Below, one piece after another: positions 24,687 through 36,469 of a stretch of DNA of 64,000 nt. The stretch is taken from assembly GCA_015847255.1 (NCBI GenBank), contig JADLZK010008420.1, positions 124,001 to 188,000 of the forward strand, written 5' to 3'. Numbering within the stretch: position 1 is the first letter of the stretch; the number at the start of each line of letters is the position of its first letter. The notes under the pieces are model-generated. The model saw only the letters and a list, made by a program, of their open reading frames with translations, searched no databases and was not told where the DNA came from. Position numbers and translations under genes: made by a program. The stretch comes from Hyparrhenia diplandra (lineage: Eukaryota > Streptophyta > Magnoliopsida > Poales > Poaceae).

Positions 24687-26040
24687 TTGGATATTGTTAT
24701 GGATTCAAATGTTCAAAATTCTGAAGAAAATAGAACTTCGCCAATGAACAAACGGTTGAGAATTCTTTCGCAAATGAACAGAGGATTGACAATAAGCATT
24801 CGTAAGAATTTGAACCAGAAAGAAAAAAATGACCAAACATATGATGAGCTTCCGCAAGGTATTTATTTTATTTGTATATTGTTACATATAGTTTGTCTCA
24901 ATATTATTTAATATGTTAAGTTGTATAAATATATATATATATATATATATATAATTATATTTTACTTGCAGATTATGCAATGACTAACAAGGATTTCTAT
25001 GCTCAAAACATAATACAGTCATCTATGACCACCGATATACTTGTGAAGATAGATGATATTGCCGTCAATCAATATCAATTGTCATGTCTTCTAGACCCGT
25101 TAAATATTTGAACGATGATGTATGTGTTCCAATCATGTATAAAATACCTCTATCTAATCTAATATCAATAATTATTAATAAACAATATAATCTTATTGTT
25201 ATTTCAATATTTTTTGCAGGTTATAAGTGCTTATATCAGTTGTTTAAAGGAACAAGCACATCTTCAGGTTAGAAATGGGGTTAAGGTATACTTTGAGAAT
25301 CCTATTAACTGAAATGTGATGGCAAACTTAGAGTACATGAAGATGAGAGCTTCATTACAAGGATCGTTGAAAAGTATCTAAGTCATGACATGGTAACATT
25401 TGTTTCCATATTTAAATTTTCTATTATTTCATGCATTTGTCTTGTTTCTTTTAAACATTTTATTTGATGTGATGTGAAATGTGAAATCTGAGACTAATTC
25501 ATTGTCATCATTAGATTCTACTTCCAATAAATATCAAGGATACACATTGGTATTTAGCTGTTCTTCATGCAAAAAAAATGTGAGATACAAGTTATTGACT
25601 CATTGTGTTGGAAATCCAATAGAGATGACCTCAAAACTACAGTAAGTCATGATTGCAACATTCCACTTTATCTAAATGTTTACATGATCCTCCTTTATGT
25701 TATTTATTAGTTACGATTAATTATTACTAATACCACATATTTCTACAACTGGAAGGTCTGCAATCTCTTTTAAACATTATTTTTAAAAAACAAAGTGTGG
25801 TCCGAAATTGGGAAGACCTTGATGTCACTAAATGGCCAATCAAAGAACAATTGGAAGAACCAATCCAGAAAGACGGGTATCTTTAGCAAGCTTTAAATTA
25901 TTATTATAATGTATATAGGTATAGAATTACTTTTTAAATACTCAAGGTTTCGATATTTTGTAGTTCATCTTGTGGTCTTTTCATGCTCAAGTTTATGGAA
26001 CATTGATTTGGAGAAGAACTATCACAACATATTGCACAGG
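24687..26040 (+). pseudogene. Ulp1-like (C48) cysteine protease domain, copy 1
   Basis: Exon-like blocks near 24687-24858, 24972-25122, 25220-25392, 25514-25640, 25800-25876 and 25965-26040. The Ulp1 signature is visible: YLNDDVISAYISCLKEQ (entry to the catalytic domain), DTHWYLAVLHAKKCEIQVIDSL (catalytic His and Asp) and SSCGLFMLKFMEH (catalytic Cys in its usual SCG context). C48 proteases cut ubiquitin-like modifiers such as SUMO; transposon-borne relatives are frequent in plants, mainly in Mutator-like elements. Stops interrupt after FENPIN (near 25310) and after KFMEH (near 26005), so this copy is dead. Confidence 0.7.
24929..24955. repeat. AT dinucleotide microsatellite
   Basis: Uninterrupted TA repeats in an intron of the protease-like gene. 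Confidence 0.85.
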
Positions 26041-26419
26041 TATATATATATATATATTACTTTTCTTAGGTGAATATAATAAGTTGAAACATATTAAATT
26101 ACTGGACATGTACTTACTTTGACCTTTACCATGCAGAAAAAATATTTACTCTTTTAGGTCCAAGTTAGCGGGCATACTATTATATTGGAAAACAAACACC
26201 ATAGAAATAAAAGAACACAATGGATCAAAACCCCCAGCAATCAAACACACACGATCATGCATGCATCATCGTGCTGCTGACCATGTACACCATCAGGTAC
26301 ATCTTTGCTAAAATTAGGCATAGATGTTAGCTATCAAATTATTGTTCATTCCTTGAGTTACTTTTCCGTATTTAAATAAATTAAGAATTATAATTTTTGT
26401 TTTCTTCTCCCTTTTGCAG

Positions 26420-27676
26420 ATAAAATGAACAAACTATTAACAATAGGGATCTAAAAGAAATTGAACAACAAATCAAATGTCCGCAAACATATGACCAACT
26501 TCCACAAGGTATTCAATTATGATGTGTTATAGTTTGTCGCAATGTTGTTTGTTAAGTAGCATTATTATATTATATATATTTTATATTGTATACAATATAT
26601 TTTACTTGCAGATTATACAATGACCGACAACGATTTCTCGTGCTCAAATAATAATAGAGACATCTTCGGGCGACGTATATACTTGTGAAGATAGATGATA
26701 TTTGTGTCAATCAAGAAAAATTGTCATGTCTTCTAAACCCAATTGAATATATGAATGAAAGTGTAAGTGTATCAATGTGCTTTAAAAAATCTCTATCTTA
26801 CTTGCTTTATAAATACTTTAATATAATCTTATTGTTCTTATTCAATATTTTTTTTTTGTAGGTTTTAAGTGCATATATATGTTGTTTAAAGGAACAAGCA
26901 AATTTTCAAGTTAGAAATGGGGTTAAAGTATACTTTGAGAATCCGATTAACTCCTTCCCCGCTAAAACGGGATGGTAAAATTGGAGTAGATGAAGGTGGA
27001 AGCTTCATTACAAAGATCGTTCAAAACTATTTAAGCCATGACATGGTAACAAACATTTCCATATTTAATTAATTATATTTTAATAGATTTGTTTTTGTAC
27101 TGTTTTCAAATATTTATGAATAAGAATTTAAGCTTTGAGATACAAGACTAATTAAGTGTCTTCACTAGATACTACTTCCAATAAATATCAAGGAGACACA
27201 TTGGTATTTAGCTGTTATTCATGCAAAAAAAATGTGTGATTCAAGTTCTTGACTCTTTGTGCTGGGATTCCAATCGAGATGACCTCAAAACTACAAAGAA
27301 GTTATGATTGCAACATTCTATTATTTAAATACACATTCAGCATCCTCTTATTTATTGTTAATATTACTAATACTATATATGTCTACAAAGCTACAAGGTC
27401 TCCAATCACATTTAAACATTATTATAAAAACAAAATGTGGAACGAAATTGGCCAGACCTAAACGTCACTAAATGGACAATCAAAGAACAATTAGAAGAAC
27501 CAATCCAAAAAGATGGGTATGTATGACCAACTATTCAAATCATAATTAATGTGTGTACTTATTTATTTTTTAAAATTCTCAATATTATATAACTTTGCAG
27601 TTCATCTTGTGGTCTCTTCATGCTCAAGTTTATGGAATATTGGAATGGAGAAACACTTTCTCAAAATATTACACGG
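26420..27676 (+). pseudogene. Ulp1-like (C48) cysteine protease domain, copy 2
   Basis: A second, diverged copy of the preceding block: DYTMTDNDFS near 26613, VLSAYICCLKEQANFQVRNG near 26862, ILLPINIK-THWYLAVIHAKK near 27170-27230, VLDSLCWDSNRDDLKTT near 27245 and SSCGLFMLKFMEYWNGETLS near 27601. Frame breaks occur near 26640, in 26950-26990 and in the A-run near 27228. Its last exon is better preserved than in copy 1 (no stop after KFMEY) and leads on to the C-terminal exons. It looks like a partial tandem duplication of about 1.6 kb within the protease gene. Confidence 0.65.
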
Positions 27677-27772
27677 TAAATATATTACTTTGCTTAGATA
27701 AATATTAAGTTGATAACTATTAAATTACTTGGACATGTGGTACCCATGCGGGGAAAATATTGACTCTTTTAG

Positions 27773-29330
27773 GTACAAGTTAGGAAGCATACTATTATGT
27801 TGGAAAACAAACACAGAAGCAATGATTCAAAGTGATGAACCAAATGGTGCTCCTAATGATAGTTGCAATGATATTATCATCTTGGAAAATCCAAATCCTA
27901 AAGCTCAAAAGGAATTCATATCACGAGAGTCATCAAGCGAAACAAAGTACCAATCATTGGTGTCTGTTCTTTCAAAGATAAGTGGACATGAGTTAATAAG
28001 CTGCGTTTGTGACTATATCAAATCAATTAATTGTCCAAACACCTTAAAGTAAGTTTTTATTTTAAAGCAATATTTATTTGTATAACCTGAAGTCAATTTC
28101 TAACATTGTGTTTTCTATTTTCCTTCTCCTTTATAGTCAAATTTGGGTGCAAAGCTCCAAACCATATTCCATCAGCTTAACTCTTTATAAGCTGAAACAA
28201 ATATTAAATGACAATGAGCCCATGGATCCCGAATGTTTCAATTTGATCACACGAAAAGGCATGTCGATTACATGCGGCGGATGAAGAAAATCAAAAGACC
28301 AATATCAAAGCATTTCCTAGACCTGCAGTTTTGGGTATGATGATCTAACATTTGCTCTTTACTCACTAAGTTGTATTCAATGATTTTTGCAACTAATCTG
28401 TATGCTGATTTAATGTGTTAGATGATTCTTGATTTTGGACGACATCCAAACTACCGTAAAATGTTAGACATGGATCGCCTAAAACAGACCATACGTATAT
28501 GGCCTGGCATGGAGTACAATGTCTCAAGATGCAAATCAGTGAGTTCACATACCTAGACCACATAATTTATTTGGTTTAATTTTTTTAACTATTAGCCTTC
28601 TGCAGATTCTTATACCAATTAAATTGAGCGATGCCTACAATTTGTTCATATTGAACCAAGAGACCAAAACAAGATACATTTTGGACCCTACTCCTGCTGA
28701 TCCAATTTACAAGCACAATCCAAATGCAAAACATGTGAAGAAACTCCAATGCATTTCTGAACACTTACAAAAAGCCATGGCAAGATATGAATGGAACGAA
28801 GATATTTCCTTATGGCGTCACATTATTTTAAATGATATTCCAGTTTACAATAGGTAAGCTTATTTTATTTGGTAATATAACTTTTACTTTACATGTTTGA
28901 ATCGATTTTGACCAAAGATTATGTTTATAGATAGATAGATAGATATATTGCTTTAAATTCACTAATATTTGTATTATCGGGGAACTATCAAAGTTATCTC
29001 ATTTCCATGTTCATGTCCGCATGGAAAGATGAAAAACTACACATTCCACACTTATTGAAGGTAAAAACATTAGTATCCATATTACTTTTATTTTTTATAG
29101 TCTTATCAGTTATATGCAACTTATATATTAATTATTATTATTATATTACAAACAGGATCCGTACAATCTCAGAAAGCATTTTTTGGGACAGCTATTGACT
29201 ATCGATGAAAATAAATGTGAAGATAACATACACGCTGGAGTTCAGGGAGCTCATAAGATGTATCAAAAATACTCAGATTTAGAGAACTACAGTTCAAGAC
29301 TCATTAGATGTATAAAAAGTACTCAGATTT
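27773..29330 (+). pseudogene. C-terminal exons of the protease-like gene
   Basis: Blocks near 27773-28049, 28138-28290, 28420-28540, 28607-28853, 28980-29060 and 29157-29330. They encode acidic and polar text (QKEFISRESSSETKYQSL), then ILDFGRHPNYRKMLDMDRLK, ILIPIKLSDAYNLFILNQ and YILDPTPADPIYKHNP, and finally FMSAWKDEKLHIP and KHFLGQLLTIDENKCEDNI. The order 'I-L-I-P-I ... ILDP' looks like a second Ulp1-type fold lacking the catalytic His-Trp. Similar C-terminal regions occur in many hypothetical Ulp1-family proteins of rice, from memory of the family. Short frames and missing splice continuity indicate decay. Confidence 0.5.
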
Positions 29331-29546
29331 AGATATAGTCAAGTATCTTTCTTATATTGTCTATGTTGTGATTATTATATAAATGTAAACCATTTATGTA
29401 TAATTATTACAACACTTGAACAAGCTAAGTATCTATCCAAAATATTTACTTACCCAATGGCTCTTAATTATCTCATCATCTACCATTGTAGTAAGTGAGA
29501 ATCATTTGAATGGTTTAGAAAAATCACTATATTATATTTTAGTTAA

Positions 29547-29578
29547 GCACGTGCGTGTCGCATGTGCATCTCTACTAG
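29547..29578 (+). other. Helitron H1 3' terminus (hairpin plus CTAG)
   Basis: A nine-base stem (GCACGTGCG / CGCATGTGC, one G-T pair) with loop TGT ends 11 bases before the terminal CTAG. The next base is T, as expected for insertion into AT. This hairpin is the transposition terminator in the family. Confidence 0.8.
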
Positions 29579-31609
29579 TCCATTAAAAGTAAGAATAAAA
29601 ACAAACAACCACCGTGGGTATTAATTAGTCTATTATTATGTGTTTTTTATAAAGATCATCATTATGTGTTAAGTACCTTTTTGTCTACCAGATGCCATGC
29701 AATTACCACATTACAAATTCCTATGTTCCAAACGCCGCCTCCTATTTCTTTCCTTAGTTTTATTACTACCCTTACCTTCCTTTCATATTTTTTCTGTTCC
29801 TACATTTTTCATTCCTTTGTTTCAATCAGGCCCTAAAGGAAAAGGCCCACATGCTCGGCATGGCAACAGGACTAGAGTCAACTCTCCTGTCCTCCGCTTA
29901 TAGTTTTTTCTTCTCATCTTGCAACAAATAATGTAACTAAGTTCAAAAAAAATGTAACTCCATGATCAAGACTCTGATTAGTGTGAACGGAAAGCATTCG
30001 ACAAAAACTATGCATTTGTGATCTCCATTCATCCATTTGAACAATGGATCAGAAAGTCAAAATTTTGGTCGCTCTTAAAAGTCGGTTAACCTTCGCCACA
30101 TAAATTACTTAATCCATATTAAAAATCATATTTACCGTGCATTATCGAGTATTACAACGTTGCCCAAGTGTTGCCAATTGCATCTGGTTGACCATCGAGA
30201 CATTTCAATTACCCTTTGTGACTTAGTGGAACCCTCAATTAACTCGCTACCTTGGTGGTGGGTGGTTGAAAAAAGACTTCATAGTCTTCGTGGCTTCCTC
30301 ACAACAGTACATGAAAGTAGATAAGCTTGGTGCCAAGCTGAACCATGGGTTAACTTTCGGTGTCTTGTGTGTTATGCTTGTTATTGCATATTATTACTTA
30401 TTGTGTTTGAATTTGCTTTCTAGGGATTGCACCCGATCTACACTCTCCATGTGAGTTCTAGGTGCAAGTACTACTTTGAGAAGGTCAACACGCTCCCAAG
30501 AATGCTGGTATATCAATTGATGTAAAGTCCATGCATTATATTCCGTTGTAGTTCATTTTGTGCTTGAAGCACAAGATTCTACGCATCTGTCTAGAGGATC
30601 CATGACGCAGAGGCTCCGTATCAGATACTTCGATTGGGATTGTGATTTTTCCAAAAAACACACCTATTTGAACACCCATGTCCCTCTAGGCCCTTACTAG
30701 ATCCCTATGGCATTCACTTCTCTTGTTTATAGGGCTATTGAACATTCCAAGATCGCTCCAACATTTAGCTTTGAACAAGTCGATCACTGGTGGCAAAATA
30801 GCCCATATGGTATTTAAAGCATTGGACAACAATGGGCTCTTCATGAAGTCATTTTGTCTCAATGCAGGCTCTATTGACGACACTATGTGTCGCCACAAGA
30901 TCCTCCCTTGAATTTTGATCCAAGCTTTGGAACCACTCCAGCCATGGTTTTGAGGTCAAAACTGCCAAATGCTCAAGGATCGTGTAGCTAATATGCAACA
31001 CGCGTGCGATGTCGAACCATGTCCTCCATGTCCATGGTGAGAGGTGAAAGCCGATGGCAGTAATAGGTAAACCAGCGGTGAAAATGATTTTTAAGAACAT
31101 ATCAAATATCTCAGCACAAAGATCTTCAAGATTCTAGAAATAAGGGGTTTTGGAGAGAGGAACTTGGAAGATGAGAGTTGGGCTTCAAGTCATAGTGGGT
31201 TTGTTTGGTTCTCCTTTCATTTGTAGACTAGATATCTAACCTATGCTAGGACCAACATGCTTTGTTGTAGACAACTTGGGCTTGATTGGTCTTCTATATT
31301 TTCCTAGCTCAAGAAATTGTTTGGTTGGCTAGTTTGCATTTTGTGCTAATAAGGTTATCTTGTTTAGACATTTCGTCGAACCTGTGGTGTGGTGAGCACC
31401 GAAACTATCACCACTAGATGGAGCGGTGGATAGAGGACCAGACTCACCGTCGAATGGGTCACGACATGGTGGCCTAGAGGTTGGGACGGCATGATGCTAC
31501 ACCAATACGCCACGGTGGTCGCCACTGCAGCTGCTCAAGCATATGGGGAGACTATATTATGGTAGCCTAGATAGGCCCTTAGATACCCAACAGTCCCAAT
31601 ATGATCAAG
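29579..31609. other. Intergenic without recognisable genes
   Basis: No supported reading frame or RNA gene. Scattered short frames (for example 30266-30454 and 30686-30898) have no recognisable motif and overlap on both strands. Confidence 0.5.
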
Positions 31610-33483
31610 TGAAGGTCCCTAGTTTGGTTTTGGCTAATTGATGAAACCCCAGGAGTAACCTTGTGTTAAGTGGTTGAATTAGATAAAGTGGTCCTCACCA
31701 AGTGTTGGAGCAAGAAGGATCATGGTGGATGCATGATGATGGTCCAAAAGATGATCAAGTGCTATAGCTTGGAAGAGAAGAAAAACAAAAACAAAAATGA
31801 GCTCAAGGCAAAGGTATAAAGTAATAGGGTCATTTTGTTTTATACTCAAGACACCATAGAGGGTGTGAGTGGTTTAGGATCGATGGCCGCACTATTAAGA
31901 GGGGAGCTCTATCGGTTATTACGTTTGTCAAGTGCCACTAGGTGAAGTCATTCATGTAGATGCATTATGGCCTAGTGAGCTAACGTTTAACCCTTGTAAA
32001 ATGCTTTGGAAAATAGTAACACACGTGCACATGAGGTGCACACTTTGTGGTTAGTGACTGGAAGCAAGGACGAAACAAATCGGTTGAGAAAGGGCCATTA
32101 CCACGTGCATCGGACGCATCTGATGGCTTGGCTAGAGACACGAGTAGTGCACGTACAAGGTGCATCGGACATTGTGATGCACTCGGACCGGACACATGGT
32201 CTAGAGTCCAATGGCACGCATCCGATGAATGAAATGTGTCCTTGGAACCTGATTGGACTGCCATCGGACACTGAGACCTAGTGAGTCTGATGTGGACAAT
32301 AGTGTGTTCGATGGATGTTGAACGCGTGTGAGCTTTTGCCTGGGCAGATGCATCTGCGCGTCTGATGGCTTGGCCTGGCGCATCCGATGCAACATAATTG
32401 CATGATGCATTGAATGTGACCGTTGAGATCGATGGATGAGGTCAAGCGGGGAGAACACGTGGATGACTAAGGTGCATCAAACGCTGCATGTGTCGTGTTC
32501 ATTGTCCCCGACGGGTGCGTTCGATGAGAGCCATGACAGGCGATGGCTAATGGAGGCTTGGCCTCCCTATTTAAGCAAGGTGTCTGGCTCAATTGGGACT
32601 CTCTTTACTCCTTGATTCATTTGTCATCCCTTTGACTCTTTGAGCTAGAGAAACTTCCTCTCTCTCATATCATTGCTTGATTGTGCATTCAAAGTGAGAT
32701 TGAGAGTGATCTTTGTGGATTTGCTTGAGTGATAGCATCTAGTGGCAATTGAAGATCGTTTTTCCAGTGGATTTCTTGTTACTCTTGGTGAGTATCATCA
32801 CCTAGCCGACTTGGAGGAGTTGGAGGCGTTGGCAAGAGTTGGTGATTTTTCTTGGCCACCTCCCGATGATTGTGAGGGTTCTTGTGCCTTCCCCGGTAGA
32901 GTACCAATGGCGCATGTCATTAAGTTATCACACATGTGTGTGGTGTCTTGCGGTGCCTTTGAGAGGCCTTGGCTTTGGGAGCCACATACCTGCCGAAGAA
33001 CCACGAGAGGTGTTGGTCGACACAACGGGGAATTAGCTTGTCAATGCACAAATGAACCTCGGGAGTAACTCATCATGTTCATCTTGTCTCCCGATGATTG
33101 GATTCATCATTGATACATTGATTGATTGATTGATTATCCATCTTGGTGATTGGCCATATCTCTTCTACACAGTGCTATAAAAGATCATCACTCTAACTTA
33201 CTTTATATTGCATAGTGTATATTGTGTAGAGCTTGATCATAGCCTTGCTATTTGAATAGCTTATCAAATTATATAATTGATCATCTTGCTATCTTAGTGA
33301 TATATTTTGTTGAGTGAATATAGATCATAGCAACTAGAATTGTGGATAGGTGGCTTAAAATCCTTTTGTAGAGCTAAGCAAAATTTCATTCGCCATTTAT
33401 TATACTAATCAATTTTGTTTAGTGATTTTGTAGAATTTTTATAAGGGTGTTCACCCACTCTCTAGCCATACTAGGACCTTTCA
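31610..33483 (+). mobile_element. Copia-like solo LTR (1874 bp)
   Basis: It starts TGAAGGTCCCTAG and ends TAGGACCTTTCA, so TGAAGGTCC is repeated inverted at both ends. The flanking five bases are TCAAG (31605-31609) and CCAAG (33484-33488), one mismatch. A TATA-like CTATTTAAG near 32570 sets the plus orientation. The text TAGTTTGGTTTTGGCTAATT after the start resembles LTRs of the grass Maximus/SIRE copia lineage, as I recall them. No internal domain remains. Confidence 0.8.
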
Positions 33484-33488
33484 CCAAG

Positions 33489-35041
33489 TTCCAAGGAATA
33501 AAAACCACTCAAGAAACATGAATCTCGGCCAAACTAGATGATAAAAAATCCCTAAAATATGGCTATGAAAATAGAGAAATGGGTAAATTCTATATCATGA
33601 AAGAGGAAACCAATTGAGCCACAAAGTTGATCCTCGAGGATATACCATTACAAGTCACTCCTGACACTAACCAAATATAAAATGGCAAAAAGGTCAAGAA
33701 TAAGAGCATGTAACACCCGACCCGTTAGAAGCTTGTAGTACCACCATGAAAGTTTAGAAGGTGAGGACCAACTTATATTTCTTGTTCCTAGATAGCATCT
33801 CCAAGTTAATCCTTTTATACGAAATAAAAACAAAAGTGTAAGAGAGATGCTACGTGTATTCACACCCTTTCTACATGAGGAGCTGGTCGTAAGTAGATTC
33901 TAAATAGTTATATAGCATCTCCCTCTCATTCTGGCCATAACAATAAGCAAAACTATGAACCAAACAAATAAGAGCCAATGTGTCCCTCACAACTAGCCAT
34001 CACTCAAATATCCCTAGGGGTAGAACCACCTAAGTTATTCTTCATCGATCCAATTCACCCGAAACCTTCTTCTCGAGCTTCGAGATGTCACCAAATGTTC
34101 CTTGACTTCTCACCCTAGTTTTGAGGCCCAAACCGGTCAGATCCGTCATAGATGGTTGTGTGGCCCAAACCAGTCAAATTTGTTGTTGTGGTTTTAAGGA
34201 CCAAAGTTGTCCATCGACAATTTTAAGGATCAAACCGGCACTCATGCACACCTTGCTAGACGTGACTCTGTTGTCAACACATCTCCAACCTCCATGTTTG
34301 TGGCCTAGTGGTCCACATGATGCCTCGTCTTTATTTGTCCAATCTCCTTGACTCCTGTCAATGCCATCTTCATCACCCATGACTAATGTAAACTCTTGCT
34401 CTCCCATGCGCCCAATGTGAGTCATCCATGGTCCATGCTCGGTCTCTTTGTTCCTCGATCCAAGCCTTCTTGTTCACCCTTCACCGCTTTCAGTCCGCCA
34501 GCGCACATGGACTCCTTACTTGACCTTCTCCATCGTCTATCGACCACCTCGGTAGACCAACACCTCTACATTTACAAGCCAAGAGACATATTGCGCAACA
34601 CACTCAACACAGCAAGTTTAGGAAAAACACTCGACAGTACATGACATGTCCAGTTATCCACTAGCACAAACAAGCACACGTGAAATATGAACTCAACCAA
34701 ACGAAAATCTCAAACCTCTCTCAACCCTTGCATCATCGGGTCCATAGCTAAGTGGTAGGTGACTGCAGATCAATAGGGGATCAAGAGTTGCTTCTTCAGG
34801 CTGCTAGGCTTCTAGAAGAGGCTGTGTTGCGGGTTTTTTTTTTTTTTTTTTTTTTTTTTTGCGTCGTTTGGTTGGTTATTTGCTTGTTGGATTGGTCCAT
34901 TTTAGTAGTGCCGGTCCTATGATTTTGAGGGGCCCTCTCGCGAACTCATCCCAACAGACCGAATATATATAAATAAATCTTATAATATATATATCCACTG
35001 ATTTTTTTCTTTCTTTTAGCAGAGTCACTAAGCGCTTCTTC
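33489..35041. other. Intergenic, repeat remnants
   Basis: No gene seen. TGTAACACCCGACCC at 33709 could be the start of another LTR, but I find no matching end. A 27-base T run lies at 34834-34860, possibly the tail of a minus-strand retroposed sequence. Confidence 0.4.
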
Positions 35042-35245
35042 GGGGGTGTTTAGTTGGCATGCAACACCCCAAAAGTGCTACAGTCCTCTGTCACATCGAA
35101 TCTTTTTAGCATGCATGCAGTATTAAATATAGTTAAATAAAATAGCTAATTACACAGTTTAGCTGAAAAGTGCGAGACGAATCAAATACAAACGAAAAGT
35201 GCTACAGTAACCGAACCCAAAATATTTCACCAACTAAACACACCC
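35042..35245. mobile_element. TIR MITE with 3-base target duplication
   Basis: Ends GGGGGTGTTTAGTTGG and CCAACTAAACACACCC are inverted repeats with one mismatch in 16, flanked by TTC on both sides. Internal text (CTAATTACACAGTTTAGCTG, GTGCTACAGTAACC) belongs to a very common grass MITE type. The 3-base duplication fits a PIF/Harbinger-like origin. A related remnant lies near 44035-44215. Confidence 0.7.
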
Positions 35246-35948
35246 TTCATGTAGCATGTGTGGCCTCAGTTCCTACGGATTAGACTTGCATGTCACCTTA
35301 ATCCTGCAGTTTTCCTATTCCTATCCTTTATTTCCCCAACCATCTGATTGGCTTTCACTGCTGCAGTGACCTCTGAACGGCTAGGGTCTGAATCTTAATT
35401 GCCATGACGCAGCTTTGGTGTTGCCGTGCTTAGGGTGCCGCGTTGTTGATCGGTTCTGGCGATCGAGTCGAGTCTGATGTCACTCCGTGTTTCCGTCACT
35501 CCGCGATGAATCCATGCGTGTGCGTGTGTGTGACTCTCATGCGGGCGACCAGCGCTCGGGCCCCTCCTTGAACTGGGCCCTCGGCCGTCGCACACCCTGC
35601 CATCCCCATAGGGCCACCCTTCATTTTAGTGCTACATCGGTGTTTGCTTAAATTTAGCCCGAACGGTTGTCTTATAATAATTTGGTCTGATTCTACCATG
35701 AGTAGATGAAGCCAGATTCTTATGCTTTATCAAAAAAAAATGAGCCATCTCTAACCCAAGCACTGAATGTACAAGAAGGAAAAACAGTCTGGGGGGTACA
35801 ACAATGGCGCACGCAGGCACCAGGCGCAACACAAACAAAACAAGGTGAGAGGCGCACACACTGAAATAAATAATACCACGCCATGCATCATACATGAAAA
35901 GATATATAAGACACGTACTGGGCAAGATTGCAAGCAACAAAGGCCATA
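35246..35948. other. 3' flank of the NLR gene
   Basis: Downstream of the NLR stop codon on the minus strand. It presumably contains the 3' UTR. I see no further gene. A GT-rich stretch lies near 35517-35535. Confidence 0.5.
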
Positions 35949-36469
35949 TCAGGTTGGACTTGCCCATGCAGCAGATTTCGCATGCTTGATCTTAGTATAG
36001 AGTTTGTTGTCCTCAGTTTCGATTTGTGCAAGAACGGCTGGCATGTCAAACAATACCACCATTTTGAGTTCTTGTGAGTACTTGAGGCCTTGGATTGTTT
36101 TCATGTTGGGGCATCCAAAAATCTCCAAGGTCACAAGTTTAGGCAGTGCAGACTCCTCCAAAACTAATTCCTCCAACACTTTGAGGTTAACAAGCTTGAG
36201 CTTTGTAAGATTTGCAAATCCTTGTCCCTGGAGCAACAGCTTCTGCTCAGAAAACGACCCGTCCAGTAATTCCAGCTCATTTAGGTACTGATATTTTGAG
36301 AAAAAAGAGTCGAGCATCATCTGTGACATGCAAGATGACTTGAGGACAATCCTTGAAGCCGTTATGGGATGACGGGAATCAGAAGAAGATTGTGACAGAA
36401 TCTTTCCATCTAACTCCAGGTACTGCAGTGGCCGATATCTGGACGAACATAACAGTGGAATGCAGTCGC

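Larger units (their letters stand above)
9845..29578 (+). mobile_element. Large Helitron H1 carrying Rep/helicase and a C48 protease
   Basis: The proposed 5' end is TCTATACTATAAAA at 9845, preceded by A. The 3' end is a hairpin GCACGTGCG-TGT-CGCATGTGC at 29547-29567, then ten or so bases and CTAG at 29575-29578, followed by T. This is the Helitron signature: TC start, 3' hairpin, CTRR end and insertion between A and T. Inside, all on the plus strand, are a decayed Rep/helicase gene (11456-20168) and a decayed Ulp1-like protease gene (about 24115-29330). A solo LTR (14994-17748) is nested within. The 5' TC could also be at 9837 or 9841, because TCTA is repeated there. About 19.7 kb is large for a Helitron; the alternative is two elements, with the 3' end belonging to a younger one. 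Confidence 0.65.

Noticed and set aside
33709..33723. Second TGTAACACCC LTR start
   Set aside because: No matching LTR end or target duplication found nearby; too short to call.
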